A DNA stretch of 64,000 nucleotides, taken from Paracoccus alcaliphilus. Lineage in GTDB: Bacteria > Pseudomonadota > Alphaproteobacteria > Rhodobacterales > Rhodobacteraceae. Shown in pieces: positions 8,401 through 16,920 of this stretch. Where the stretch lies: NCBI RefSeq assembly GCF_028553725.1, contig NZ_CP067126.1, forward strand, positions 186,001 through 250,000, read 5' to 3'. The position numbers were made by a program, and so were the translations under genes. The notes below the pieces were generated by a model. It was not told the origin of the DNA. It searched no databases and was given only the letters and a program-made list of their open reading frames with translations. Positions within the stretch are counted from its first letter, which is position 1, and the number at the start of each line of letters is the position of its first letter.

Positions 8401-9170
8401 CCGAACCGCTTCTTTACGCCCGCAATCTGGTCAAACGCTATGGCCGTGTGACCGCTTTGGATCGCGCCGATTTCGACCTTTATCCGGGCGAAATCCTTGC
8501 CGTCATCGGCGATAATGGCGCCGGGAAATCAAGCCTTATCAAAGCGATATCCGGTGCCGTCCAGCCCGATGAGGGCGAGATCCGGCTGGACGGCCAGCCC
8601 GTCAGTTTCGCCAGCCCGCTGGAGGCGCGGCGGGCGGGCATCGAGACCGTCTATCAGACGCTGGCGCTGTCGCCCGCGCTGTCGATCTCGGACAATATGT
8701 TCATGGGGCGCGAGATCCGCCGCCCCGGCGTCATGGGCCAGTGGTTCCGGATGCTGGACAAGCCCGCCATGGACCGCTTCTCGCGCGAGAAACTGTCCGA
8801 ACTGGGGCTGATGACGATCCAGAACATCGACCAGCCGGTCGAAACCCTGTCGGGCGGCCAGCGTCAGGGTGTGGCGGTGGCCCGCGCCGCGGCCTTTGGC
8901 AGCCGGGTCATCATTCTGGACGAGCCGACCGCCGCGCTTGGGGTGAAGGAAAGCCGCCGGGTGCTGGACCTGATCCTTGACGTGCGCTCGCGCGGGATCC
9001 CGATCGTGCTGATCTCGCACAACATGCCGCATGTCTTCGAGGTGGCGGACCGGATCCATATCCACCGGCTGGGGCGGCGGCTTTGCGTCATCGACCCCAA
9101 GGAACATTCGATGTCGGATGCGGTCGCCTATATGACCGGCGCGCGGGTGCCAGAGGGGATCGCCGCGTGA
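8397..9170 (+). CDS. frcA: Sugar ABC transporter ATP-binding protein, FrcA-like
   Basis: A 257-residue ABC ATPase with Walker A GDNGAGKSS, signature LSGGQRQGVAVARAAAF, Walker B VIILDEPTAAL and switch histidine in LISHN. It has a single nucleotide-binding domain, as FrcA proteins do, rather than the doubled domain of RbsA or XylG, so it would act as a homodimer on FrcC. It overlaps frcC by ATGA at the start and frcK by GTGA at the end. Confidence 0.9.
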   Translation: MTEPLLYARNLVKRYGRVTALDRADFDLYPGEILAVIGDNGAGKSSLIKAISGAVQPDEGEIRLDGQPVSFASPLEARRAGIETVYQTLALSPALSISDNMFMGREIRRPGVMGQWFRMLDKPAMDRFSREKLSELGLMTIQNIDQPVETLSGGQRQGVAVARAAAFGSRVIILDEPTAALGVKESRRVLDLILDVRSRGIPIVLISHNMPHVFEVADRIHIHRLGRRLCVIDPKEHSMSDAVAYMTGARVPEGIAA

Positions 9171-9829
9171 CAGCGCGCGTTGACGGGACAGAGGGGCGCC
9201 GCCCTTCGTCCCGCGACCCCTTGCAGGGGTATTTCGACACTGATGAAGGGCAGGCCCTGATCCGGCGGATAGCCGATCTGCCGGGTCGGCGGGTGCTTGT
9301 GGCCGTCGCCGGGGCGCCGGGATCGGGGAAATCGACCCTGGCCGAGGCACTGGTCGCGCGGCTGGCGGATGCGGTTCTGGTGCCGATGGACGGGTTCCAT
9401 CTGGATGACCGGGTGCTGGCGGCGCGCGGGCTTCTGGCGCGCAAGGGGGCGGTGGAAACCTTCGATGCCGATGGCTTCGCGGCGCTGGCCGCCCGTCTGA
9501 CTCAGCCCGGGCGCGAGGTGGTCTTTCCGCTGTTCGACCGCCTGCGCGAAATCGCCATCGCCGGGGCGGGGGTGGTCGAACCCGCGCATCGGATCGTGGT
9601 CCTTGAGGGCAATTACCTGCTGCTGGACGCCGCGCCGTGGAACCGGGTCCGCTATGACCTGACCATCGGCCTGCCGGTGCCCGAGGCCGAGTTGCGCAGG
9701 CGTCTGGAGGCGCGCTGGCAAGGGCTGGGCAAGGACGCGGCGGCGGTGCAGGCGCATCTGGCCAATGACCTTGCCAATGCCCGCCTGGTCACCAAAGGCT
9801 CGCGCCCCGCCGATCTTTCGGGTCCCTGA
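9167..9829 (+). CDS. frcK: P-loop kinase, FrcK-like
   Basis: A 220-residue P-loop kinase of the phosphoribulokinase/uridine kinase/CoaA type. Walker A is AVAGAPGSGKST, followed by PMDGFHLDD (typical of the nucleoside/pantothenate kinase group) and VVLEGNYLLLD. The GTG start overlaps the frcA stop (GTGA). It is the fourth gene of frcBCAK operons, where it is presumed to phosphorylate the imported sugar; this has not been shown for this protein. No terminator is evident after the stop. Confidence 0.8.
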   Translation: MTARVDGTEGRRPSSRDPLQGYFDTDEGQALIRRIADLPGRRVLVAVAGAPGSGKSTLAEALVARLADAVLVPMDGFHLDDRVLAARGLLARKGAVETFDADGFAALAARLTQPGREVVFPLFDRLREIAIAGAGVVEPAHRIVVLEGNYLLLDAAPWNRVRYDLTIGLPVPEAELRRRLEARWQGLGKDAAAVQAHLANDLANARLVTKGSRPADLSGP

Positions 9830-9916
9830 ACAGAAACGGCAGGTTCGGCGGCAAAACTTAGCCATCTTGCGAAGTTTTCTCTTGCCGCAATGATCCGTGA
9901 TGTTATGGTTAGCAAT

Positions 9917-10258
9917 ATGGCTAAGCATGACCCCGACCTTTCGCTCCTTTTCCATGCGCTCTCGGACCCGACGCGGCGGGCGATCCTGTCGCGGCTGGCC
10001 CAGGGGCCTGCGCCGGTGTCCGAACTGGCCAAGCCCACCGGGCTGCGGCTGCCGACGGTGATGCGGCATCTTTCGGTGCTGGAGGAGGCGGGGCTGATCG
10101 CCACTTCGAAGGATGGGCGGGTACGCTCTTGCACCATCGTACCCGAGGCAATGGCGCCGGTGCGGACATGGCTGGATGAGCAGCGGGCCATCTGGGAAAG
10201 CCGGCTCGACCGGCTGGACGATTACGTGATGAAATTGATGGAGGAACGCGCGAAATGA
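9917..10258 (+). CDS. ArsR-family transcriptional regulator
   Basis: A 113-residue winged-helix protein of the ArsR/SmtB family with the diagnostic LFHALSDPTRRAILSRL segment, the recognition helix PTVMRHLSVLEEAGLI and the wing SKDGRVRSC. The metal-binding cysteine pair of classical ArsR is missing, so metal sensing is unlikely. In-frame ATGs at 9890 and 9905 are alternatives; none has a clear ribosome site, and homologous proteins usually begin close to the chosen one. An inverted TTAGCCAT...ATGGCTAA pair flanks and overlaps the start and may be an autoregulatory operator. It overlaps the next gene (ATGA), forming an ArsR-SRPBCC operon of a common type. Confidence 0.85.
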   Translation: MAKHDPDLSLLFHALSDPTRRAILSRLAQGPAPVSELAKPTGLRLPTVMRHLSVLEEAGLIATSKDGRVRSCTIVPEAMAPVRTWLDEQRAIWESRLDRLDDYVMKLMEERAK

Positions 10259-10731
10259 CCCTCGAACTCGATCCCGAAACCGACCTGAGCTTTACCCGCA
10301 CATTGGCCGTGCCGCGGCAGCTGATCTGGGAATGCTGGACGCGGCCTGAACATATCCCGCATTTCTTCGTTCCCGCCCCGCATAAGGTGACGGCGGTGGA
10401 TATCGACCTGCGCGTCGGCGGGCGCTTCAACACCAGTTTCGATGTCGAAGGCAACGTGATGGACAATCACGGCGTTTATCTGGAACTGGTGCCGAATGAA
10501 AAGCTGGTCTTTACCGATGGTTATACCGAAGGCTGGAAACCCGCGCCCAAGCCGTTCATGACCGCGATCCTGCTGCTGTCGGATGCGCCCGGCGGCGGCA
10601 CGACCTATACGGCGATCGCCCGCCACCGCAACCCCGAGACCCGCAAGGCGCATGAAGACATGGGCTTTTTCGACGGCTGGGGCACGGTGGTGACGCAGCT
10701 GGAAGCCTATGCCAAGGGGCTGACGGGATGA
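10255..10731 (+). CDS. SRPBCC (AHSA1-like) domain protein
   Basis: A single-domain protein of 158 residues with the Aha1-C/START-like fold pattern: TRTLAVPRQLIWECWTRPE at the start, then the core V.AVDIDLRVGGRF, and the C-terminal helix HEDMGFFDGWGTVVTQLE. Such proteins bind hydrophobic ligands in a helix-grip cavity and are often cotranscribed with ArsR-type regulators, as here. The ligand is unknown. It overlaps both neighbours by ATGA. Confidence 0.85.
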   Translation: MTLELDPETDLSFTRTLAVPRQLIWECWTRPEHIPHFFVPAPHKVTAVDIDLRVGGRFNTSFDVEGNVMDNHGVYLELVPNEKLVFTDGYTEGWKPAPKPFMTAILLLSDAPGGGTTYTAIARHRNPETRKAHEDMGFFDGWGTVVTQLEAYAKGLTG

Positions 10732-11600
10732 GCCGTTTCGCAACGCTGCGTTTCGAGCGGCAGGTGGCGGCGCCCGTCGCGACCCTGTGGCAGGCCTGGA
10801 CGGCGCCTGCCGCGCGGGCCATCTGGGCCTCGCCTGCGCCTTCGGTCACGGTCGAGTTTCTCGAGGCCGATACCCGGGTGGGCGGGCGCGAGGTGTCGCT
10901 GTGCAAGGTGGAAGGGCAGCCCGACATCCGCTGCGAATGCGGCTGGCTGGAGTTGCAACCGGGGCGGCGCAGCGCGAATTACGAAGTGATCTCGTCCGCG
11001 GGCGTGACGCAATCGGCGGCGCTGGTGACGGCGGATATCGAAGGCACGGATGGGGGCAGCCGGTTGGCGGTGACGGTGCAGCTTTCCTCGCTGGAGGGCG
11101 ATATGGAGGCGGGCTATCGGCAGGGCTTCGATGCGGGGCTGGACAATCTGGCGGGCGTGGCCGAACGCACCATGGTGCTGGAACGTGTGATCCGGGCGCC
11201 GCGACAACTGGTCTGGGGCGCATGGATGAACCCGGAAACCCTGCCGCAATGGTGGGGGCCCGAGGGGTTCTCTTGCCGCACGAAAAGGATCGATCTGCGA
11301 GCCTGCGGCGAATGGGTTTTCGACATGATCGGCCCGGACGGCACGGTCTTTCCCAACCACCACCTTTACGGCGAGGTCCGGGCCGAAGACCGGCTTGGTT
11401 ATACCTTGCTCTGGGGCGAGAACGGGCCGAAACATGCGGATGCCTGGGCCCTCTTCGAGGAAGCGGACGGCGCGACCAAGGTCACGCTTGGCATGGTCTT
11501 CAGCACAGAGGCCGAGTTCCAGCAGGCCAAAGGCTTCGGTGCGGTGGAACTGGGGCAGCAGACCCTGGGCAAGCTGGCGCGCTTTGTCGGCGCAGGGTAA
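10728..11600 (+). CDS. Tandem SRPBCC (AHSA1-like) protein
   Basis: A 290-residue protein with two AHSA1-like domains in tandem. The first runs about residues 5-138 (FERQVAAPVATLWQAWTAPA...). The second starts near residue 145 with RVIRAPRQLVWGAWMNPETL and contains the typical QWWGPEGF and CGEWVFDMIGPDG. The first domain has a more divergent start, as expected after duplication. It is the third gene of the ArsR operon (ATGA overlap). Function beyond binding a hydrophobic ligand cannot be read from the sequence. Confidence 0.83.
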   Translation: MSRFATLRFERQVAAPVATLWQAWTAPAARAIWASPAPSVTVEFLEADTRVGGREVSLCKVEGQPDIRCECGWLELQPGRRSANYEVISSAGVTQSAALVTADIEGTDGGSRLAVTVQLSSLEGDMEAGYRQGFDAGLDNLAGVAERTMVLERVIRAPRQLVWGAWMNPETLPQWWGPEGFSCRTKRIDLRACGEWVFDMIGPDGTVFPNHHLYGEVRAEDRLGYTLLWGENGPKHADAWALFEEADGATKVTLGMVFSTEAEFQQAKGFGAVELGQQTLGKLARFVGAG

Positions 11601-11647
11601 CAATCGCGGGGCGGGTACTGGCGAATATGCATGGCGGGAAGGACAAG

Positions 11648-12400
11648 ATGGTAAACCTTGAAGGAAAGGTGGTTCTGATCACCGGAGCAAGCCGTGGCAT
11701 CGGGGCGGCAGCAGCGCGGGCGTTCGCAAAAGCGGGTGCGCTGGTCGGGGTGATGGCCCGAAATGAGGCCGCCGCCCGCGCCCTTGCCGCCGGGATCGGT
11801 GGCATGGCCTTGTCCGGCGATGTTTCCCGGGCGGCGGATGTGGAACGCGCGGTGGCTGCCCTGCATGAACGGTTCGGGCGGCTCGACATTCTGGTGAACA
11901 ATGCCGGCGTCATCGGGCCGATCGGGGATATCGCCGCCACCGACCCCGAGGCGTGGGGGCAAGCGATTGACGTCAACCTCAAGGGGGTCTTTCACGGTAT
12001 GCGTGCGGCCCTTCCGGTGATGCGCGCGCAGGGTGGCGGAACGATCCTGACGGTCGGATCGGGCGCCGCCCATGCTCCGCAGGAAGGGTGGAGCGCCTAT
12101 TGCGCCAGCAAGGCGGGCGCATACATGCTGACCCGCACGCTGGATCACGAGGCACGCGCCGACGGCATCCGCGCGATCAGCCTGTCGCCGGGAACGGTCG
12201 CGACCGACATGCAGGCGGCGATCCGGTCCAGCGGGATCAACCCCGTCAGCCAGCTTGACTGGTCGGTGCATATCCCGCCCGAATGGCCCGCGCGGGCACT
12301 TGTCTGGTTGTGCGGCCCCGGCGGAGACGCGTTTCTGGGCGACGAGGTTTCCCTGAGGGACGAGACGATACGCCGCCGCATCGGCCTCGTTCCCGGATAG
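11648..12400 (+). CDS. Short-chain dehydrogenase/reductase
   Basis: A 250-residue classical SDR. The NAD(P)-binding motif TGASRGIG is at about residues 12-19, the NNAG motif in ILVNNAGVIG, the catalytic Ser region in TVGSGAA and the Tyr-x3-Lys pair in YCASK. The end of the sheet, LSPGTVATDM, is also present. The ATG at 11648 follows GAAGGA; an in-frame ATG at 11627 is less well placed. The substrate is unknown. It follows the SRPBCC genes by 47 bases and may belong to the same transcript. Confidence 0.88.
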   Translation: MVNLEGKVVLITGASRGIGAAAARAFAKAGALVGVMARNEAAARALAAGIGGMALSGDVSRAADVERAVAALHERFGRLDILVNNAGVIGPIGDIAATDPEAWGQAIDVNLKGVFHGMRAALPVMRAQGGGTILTVGSGAAHAPQEGWSAYCASKAGAYMLTRTLDHEARADGIRAISLSPGTVATDMQAAIRSSGINPVSQLDWSVHIPPEWPARALVWLCGPGGDAFLGDEVSLRDETIRRRIGLVPG

Positions 12401-12472
12401 GTTTGCCGCGCCGCAGGGTCTCTGCCCCGTTTGCCGGGCAAGCTGACGGTGTCACAGGATTCGAGGGAACCT

Positions 12473-13681
12473 TCAGGCCATGAAGGCAAGACCCGCCCCG
12501 CCCAGTGCCGAAACAATGACCACCAACCACGGCGGCAGCTTCCATGCCACCAGCAGGACAAAGCAGATCAGCGCCAGTGTGAGGTCCCGCAGATCCCCGA
12601 CGGCGCTGGTAAAGACCGGCGAATAGAGCGCCGCGCCGAGGATCCCCACAACCGCCGCATTTGCCCCCTGCATTAGCGATTGCGCGGTGGCCATCGACCG
12701 GAACCGGTCCCAGAAGGGCAGGATGGCGATCAGGACCAGAAAGCCGGGCAGGAACACCGCCAGCAGCGCCAAAGTCGCGCCGATCAGGCCATTCGGCCCG
12801 GGTTCCAGCATCGCGCCCAGATAGGCGGCGAAGGTGAACAGCGGGCCCGGCACCGCCTGAGCCGCGCCATAGCCGGCAAGAAATTCGTCCGGCGTGATCC
12901 AGCCGGGCAGCACCACCTCGGCCTGCAACAGTGGCAGCACCACATGCCCGCCGCCAAAGACCAGCGAACCCGCCCGGTAAAAGCTGTCGATGACCGCCAA
13001 TGTCTGGCTGCGATCCGCGACCACCGGCAGCAGGGCCAGCAAGCCGAAAAACGCGATGAGCGCCGCCACAGCGACCCCGCGCGGGACCGGCACGGAAATA
13101 TGCCCGCCGACGGGCGCGCCCGTCCCGCGCCGCAGCACCAGTCCCGCCATCGCACCCAGCAGGATCGCGCCCACCATGCCGAAAGCGCCCGGCGCGAAAG
13201 CCAGCACCGCGACGGCACCGACGGCAATCGCCGCCCGCTCTTTGTCGGGGCACAGGGTCTTGGCCATGCCCCAGACGGCTTGTGCGACAATCGCCACCGC
13301 GACGATCTTCAGCCCATGCAGCACCCCGACCCCCACGGGCCCGGAAATGCCGGTCGCCATCGTCGCAAAGACCACAAGCATCAGCGCCGAGGGCAAGGTG
13401 AAGGCGGTGAAGGCCGCCAGCGCCCCCAGCCAACCGGCCCGCATCATCCCCAGGGCGAACCCCACCTGACTGGAGGCCGGGCCGGGCAGGAACTGGCACA
13501 GCGCCACCAGATCGGCATAGGCGCTGTCGCCAAGCCAGCCGCGCCGCGTCACCACCTCGTCACGGAAATAGCCCAGATGCACAATCGGCCCGCCGAAGCT
13601 GGTCAGGCCCAGCTTGAGAAAGGTTGCAAAGACCTCTTTCGGCGTTCCGTGCGCCCCGGTCACCTGCGACTGGTCCTTCAT
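12473..13681 (-). CDS. chrA: Chromate transporter ChrA
   Basis: A 402-residue inner-membrane protein of the CHR superfamily, long-chain form with two homologous halves. The first half starts LKLGLTSFGGPIVHLGYF and contains FLPGPASSQ; the second repeats the pattern with AGSLVFGGGHVVLPLLQ and AAQAVPGPLFTFAAYLG. The FGGP and PGP motifs are characteristic. About ten hydrophobic helices are visible. Its family exports chromate driven by the proton motive force. No chrB-type regulator is adjacent. Confidence 0.92.
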   Translation of the reverse strand: MKDQSQVTGAHGTPKEVFATFLKLGLTSFGGPIVHLGYFRDEVVTRRGWLGDSAYADLVALCQFLPGPASSQVGFALGMMRAGWLGALAAFTAFTLPSALMLVVFATMATGISGPVGVGVLHGLKIVAVAIVAQAVWGMAKTLCPDKERAAIAVGAVAVLAFAPGAFGMVGAILLGAMAGLVLRRGTGAPVGGHISVPVPRGVAVAALIAFFGLLALLPVVADRSQTLAVIDSFYRAGSLVFGGGHVVLPLLQAEVVLPGWITPDEFLAGYGAAQAVPGPLFTFAAYLGAMLEPGPNGLIGATLALLAVFLPGFLVLIAILPFWDRFRSMATAQSLMQGANAAVVGILGAALYSPVFTSAVGDLRDLTLALICFVLLVAWKLPPWLVVIVSALGGAGLAFMA

Positions 13682-13780
13682 TCTGCCCCCCGAACCGGTC
13701 CCGCGCCATTATCGCGCCTTTGCTGCCCTGCGGCAGATCGCTTAAGCTTGCCCGGAAGGATCCTGCATGATCGAGGCCTC

Positions 13781-13960
13781 ATGTACACCGTTCTTTGGAA
13801 GCGGCTCATGCGGGAAGGACATGACGCCTGTCGGTTCGTCCAGACCGACGATGGCTGGAGCATCGGTGGGACAACTGTTTTCGATCATGGCGGAAATGCC
13901 GCCCATCTGGCCTATGACGTGGCTTCGGGGCCGTCACCGAATATCCCGACCTGTGGGTGA
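13781..13960 (+). pseudogene. Truncated putative glycolipid-binding (DUF1089-like) gene
   Basis: From an ATG at 13781 the frame reads YTVLWKRLMREGHDACRF and continues with GWSIGGTTVFDHGGNAAHLAYDV. This is the beginning of the putative glycolipid-binding family, which is normally about 180-190 residues. After about 48 residues the similarity breaks off and the frame ends at 59 residues, so only the N-terminus survives. It lies divergent from chrA. The assignment rests on remembered family patterns. Confidence 0.5.
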
Positions 13961-13993
13961 TGCTGCTTCAGGCATCCGGGGCCGCACGACCCG

Positions 13994-14677
13994 TCACGCC
14001 CTTGCCACCCACCCCTTGAACGTCAAGGCGGCATAGAACAGCTGCACATCCGAAAAGCCCGCCGCGCACAGAAGTTCCGCATCCTCTTCGGGCGTCAGCA
14101 CCGGCAGACGCTCTTTCATCGTGGCGATGCCTGCCTTGGCCTGCGCCTCGGGCACGCCACCCGAGATCAGCCAGTCCGCGTTGCGCTGCAGCCACAGATC
14201 CTGCTGCCCGTCCGCCTGCGGAAAGCTGTGATGGGCCGCCACGAAGGGCGCACCGGGGCGAAGGCGGGCGTGCAATTGGCGCAGCGTCAGTAGGCGCTCG
14301 TCAAGCGGCAGGAAATGCAGGGTCAGCAAGCAGGTCGCGCCGTCAAAAGGGCCAGCGGGGGCAGCGTCGATATAGCCCTGATGAAAGGTCACCCGGTCGC
14401 TGTCTGCACCAAGAAGCCGCCGCGCCTGTGCGATCATTTCGGGCGACGGATCCACGCCGTCGAAACGCCAGCCCGGATGTGCCCCGGCAAAGGCGCGCAG
14501 TTCCAGCCCGCCCCCGGCGCCGAGGACCAGGACCCGGCCCGCATCCGGCACATGCTCGGCCAGCAGCAGCCCCGCCATGCGATGCAGATCCCACAGCCCG
14601 GGCACATGTCGGGCGACGCGTTCGGCATAGCTGGCCGCTTCGCCCGGATCGGTGACAGGTGCTGATGTCATGTCCAT
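13994..14677 (-). CDS. Class I SAM-dependent methyltransferase
   Basis: A 227-residue Rossmann-fold methyltransferase. Motif I is VLVLGAGGGLELRAF, the acidic residue of motif II is in FDGVDPSPEMI, and the later strand FDGATCLLTLHFLP fits motif IV. The sequence resembles the CmoA/TrmB-like 'methyltransferase domain 25' type; no specific substrate can be named. The first ATG at 14677 is used, though one two codons later is possible. It is downstream of the broken Rrf2 regulator and probably came under its control originally. Confidence 0.82.
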   Translation of the reverse strand: MDMTSAPVTDPGEAASYAERVARHVPGLWDLHRMAGLLLAEHVPDAGRVLVLGAGGGLELRAFAGAHPGWRFDGVDPSPEMIAQARRLLGADSDRVTFHQGYIDAAPAGPFDGATCLLTLHFLPLDERLLTLRQLHARLRPGAPFVAAHHSFPQADGQQDLWLQRNADWLISGGVPEAQAKAGIATMKERLPVLTPEEDAELLCAAGFSDVQLFYAALTFKGWVARA

Positions 14678-14742
14678 TCACCCCCGGGGCCAAACCGGGG
14701 GGAGAAACGGTTGTCCCCGATCACGATCACATCCTGCATATC

Positions 14743-14943
14743 CTACTCCTTGGCGGTTCGCCTCTGCGCATGGCGCCGGGCAAAATCCTGCGCCAGATCG
14801 GCCAGCGTCACATCGCGCAACAGCCCCTTGGTGCGGCGCACCACCACCGGATACCCAAGCGTCCCGGGGATCATCGGGCCGTCATGCTCTGCCATGTGCA
14901 GCAGGGCATGGAGGACCGAGGAAAGGCGGCTGTCCCGTCTCAT
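14743..14943 (-). pseudogene. Degenerate Rrf2-family regulator
   Basis: The 66-residue frame starts like an Rrf2 regulator ([23 protein letters not shown], with TSETL-type continuation lost), then jumps to PVVVRRT, the end of the recognition helix, and then to VTLADLAQ. Intact relatives are about 140 residues with a helix-turn-helix of 25 residues between these blocks, a GGW wing and a C-terminal domain. Two internal deletions therefore appear to have removed part of the DNA-binding domain. It is unlikely to function. Confidence 0.6.
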
Positions 14944-14948
14944 GTAAC

Positions 14949-14958
14949 AACATATGTT
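14949..14958. promoter_or_regulatory. Palindrome upstream of the Rrf2 remnant
   Basis: Positions 14949-14958 read AACATATGTT, a perfect 10-base palindrome five bases upstream of the start of the degenerate Rrf2 gene. Rrf2 regulators commonly bind such dyads over their own promoters, so this may be an orphaned operator. The rest of 14959-15249 contains no recognisable gene. Confidence 0.4.
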
Positions 14959-15249
14959 ATGATTTGGGGGAAGTGTCAAGATCCGGCGTACCATCATGTC
15001 CTGCCGTCGGCCTTTCAGATGCCTATACAGAGTGCTGACTATTTTGGAGGACGGCGAATACCCTCACATTCAACAATTCGACAAGCGGGTCGAGCACGCC
15101 CGGCATGACCAGATCACGCAAACTTCGGCCGACCCCTCGGGGCGACCAGACCGGCCGACAGCCAGTGCGCTTCGGCGCCGATGACAGGCAGACGGTTGAT
15201 CCCGCGCCCAAAGCCGCTTAGGCAGCCTTGCCGGATAACGAGGGAAATC

Positions 15250-16731
15250 ATGGCACGAACCGATCTCGAAGCCCGCCACCTGGAAACCCTGGACCGCGAT
15301 CTCGGGCGGTTCTCGAAGCTTGAGCTGGCCACTGGCTATGTCGCGCGGCCGCTGGTCGGGCCCGGCATCGCCTTCGTCTTCATCGCTCTGGCCGGGTTGA
15401 CGGCGGCATTGCTGCTGGATCAGGGCGGCAATACGCTGATCGTGGTCTGTGCCGCCGTCTTCGGGGCCTATATGGCGCTGAATATCGGTGCCAATGATGT
15501 TGCCAACAATATGGGGCCGGCGGTGGGCGCCAACGCCCTGACCATGAGCGGCGCCATCGTCATCGCCGCGGTCTTTGAAAGCGCGGGCGCGCTGCTGGCG
15601 GGCGGGGACGTGGTCTCGACCATCTCGTCCGGGATCGTCGCGCCCGAGAGCATGACAAATAGCAGCGTCTTCATCTGGGCCATGATGGCCGCGCTGCTGG
15701 CATCGGCGCTGTGGGTCAATCTGGCGACCTGGATCGGTGCGCCGGTCTCGACCACCCACGCGGTGGTGGGGGGCGTCATCGGCTCTGGGATCGTCGCGGC
15801 GGGCGTGGGCGCGATCAACTGGCAAACCATGGGCGCCATTGCCGCAAGCTGGGTGATTTCTCCGGTGATGGGCGGGGTCTGCGCGGCGGGCTTTTTGTGG
15901 TTCATCAAGGCGCGCATCATCCATCGCCCTGACAAGATCGCCGCCGCGCGGGTCTGGGTGCCGGTGCTGGTCGGCATCATGGCGGGCACGTTCGCCGCCT
16001 ATCTGGCGCTGAAGGGGTTGAACCGCGTTCTCGATATCAGCCTGGGAATGGCCCTGACCATCGGCGCGGCGCTGGGACTGGCCATATGGCTGGTGATGAT
16101 TCCCGTCATCCGCCGCCAGTCGCGAGGGCTGGAGAACCGCAACAAGTCGCTGAAGGTGCTGTTTGGCATCCCGCTGGTGATCTCGGCGGCCCTGCTCAGC
16201 TTTGCGCATGGGGCCAATGACGTGGCCAACGCAGTCGGGCCGCTGGCCGCCATCGTTCATGCCAGCCAGTCGGGCGCGGTCTCGGAGTCGGTGGGGCTGC
16301 CGCTGTGGGTGATGATGATCGGTGCGCTTGGGATCTCTTTCGGGCTGTTCCTGTTCGGGCCGAAACTGATCCGCATGGTCGGCAGCCAGATCACCAAGCT
16401 GAACCCGATGCGCGCCTATTGCGTGGCGCTGTCGGCGGCGATCACCGTCATTCTGGCCAGCTGGCTGGGCCTGCCGGTCAGTTCGACCCATATCGCGGTC
16501 GGCGCGATCTTCGGCGTCGGATTTTTCCGCGAATGGGATGCCGAGCGGCGGCTGAAACTGGCGCATGAGGAACTGAACCGCCCCCGCGTCGGCCCCGAGG
16601 AACGCAGCCGCCGCAAGCTTGTGCGCCGCGCGCATGTGCTGACCATCGCCGCCGCCTGGGTCATTACCGTGCCTGCCACCGCGATCCTGTCTGCCCTGGT
16701 TTTCCTGATCGTCCGCCTGCTGGCCGCCTGA
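15250..16731 (+). CDS. pit: Inorganic phosphate transporter, PiT family
   Basis: A 493-residue polytopic permease with the duplicated PiT signature: NIGANDVANNMGPAVG in the first half and FAHGANDVANAVGPLAA in the second, each followed by a PVSSTH-type motif (GAPVSTTHAVVGG and GLPVSSTHIAVGA). About ten to twelve helices are visible with an N-terminal cytoplasmic extension of about 50 residues. Family members import phosphate, probably as a metal-phosphate complex, in symport with protons. The ATG at 15250 follows an AGGGA-like site; the longer frame from 15181 lacks one. Confidence 0.92.
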   Translation: MARTDLEARHLETLDRDLGRFSKLELATGYVARPLVGPGIAFVFIALAGLTAALLLDQGGNTLIVVCAAVFGAYMALNIGANDVANNMGPAVGANALTMSGAIVIAAVFESAGALLAGGDVVSTISSGIVAPESMTNSSVFIWAMMAALLASALWVNLATWIGAPVSTTHAVVGGVIGSGIVAAGVGAINWQTMGAIAASWVISPVMGGVCAAGFLWFIKARIIHRPDKIAAARVWVPVLVGIMAGTFAAYLALKGLNRVLDISLGMALTIGAALGLAIWLVMIPVIRRQSRGLENRNKSLKVLFGIPLVISAALLSFAHGANDVANAVGPLAAIVHASQSGAVSESVGLPLWVMMIGALGISFGLFLFGPKLIRMVGSQITKLNPMRAYCVALSAAITVILASWLGLPVSSTHIAVGAIFGVGFFREWDAERRLKLAHEELNRPRVGPEERSRRKLVRRAHVLTIAAAWVITVPATAILSALVFLIVRLLAA

Positions 16732-16920
16732 TCGGGGCGCGAAAGGGTCACAGAACATATGGCCGCGGCCTGACATGCAAACAGGTCGTTGGCCGGCTGT
16801 GCCCGGGTTCGCGTCGAGGCGAATGACACTTGTGGGGGCTTGCGGGTACAACGCATCGTCGGGCACATCACCCAGTGCCAGAAACCAACCTTTCTTTTGC
16901 CGCCTCGGATCCGAAACGCC

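Noticed and set aside
10787-11647. A long upstream extension of the SDR frame through the SRPBCC gene
   Set aside because: The extension is out of frame with a clear SRPBCC gene and unlike any SDR; the SDR fold starts at 11648 after a good ribosome site.
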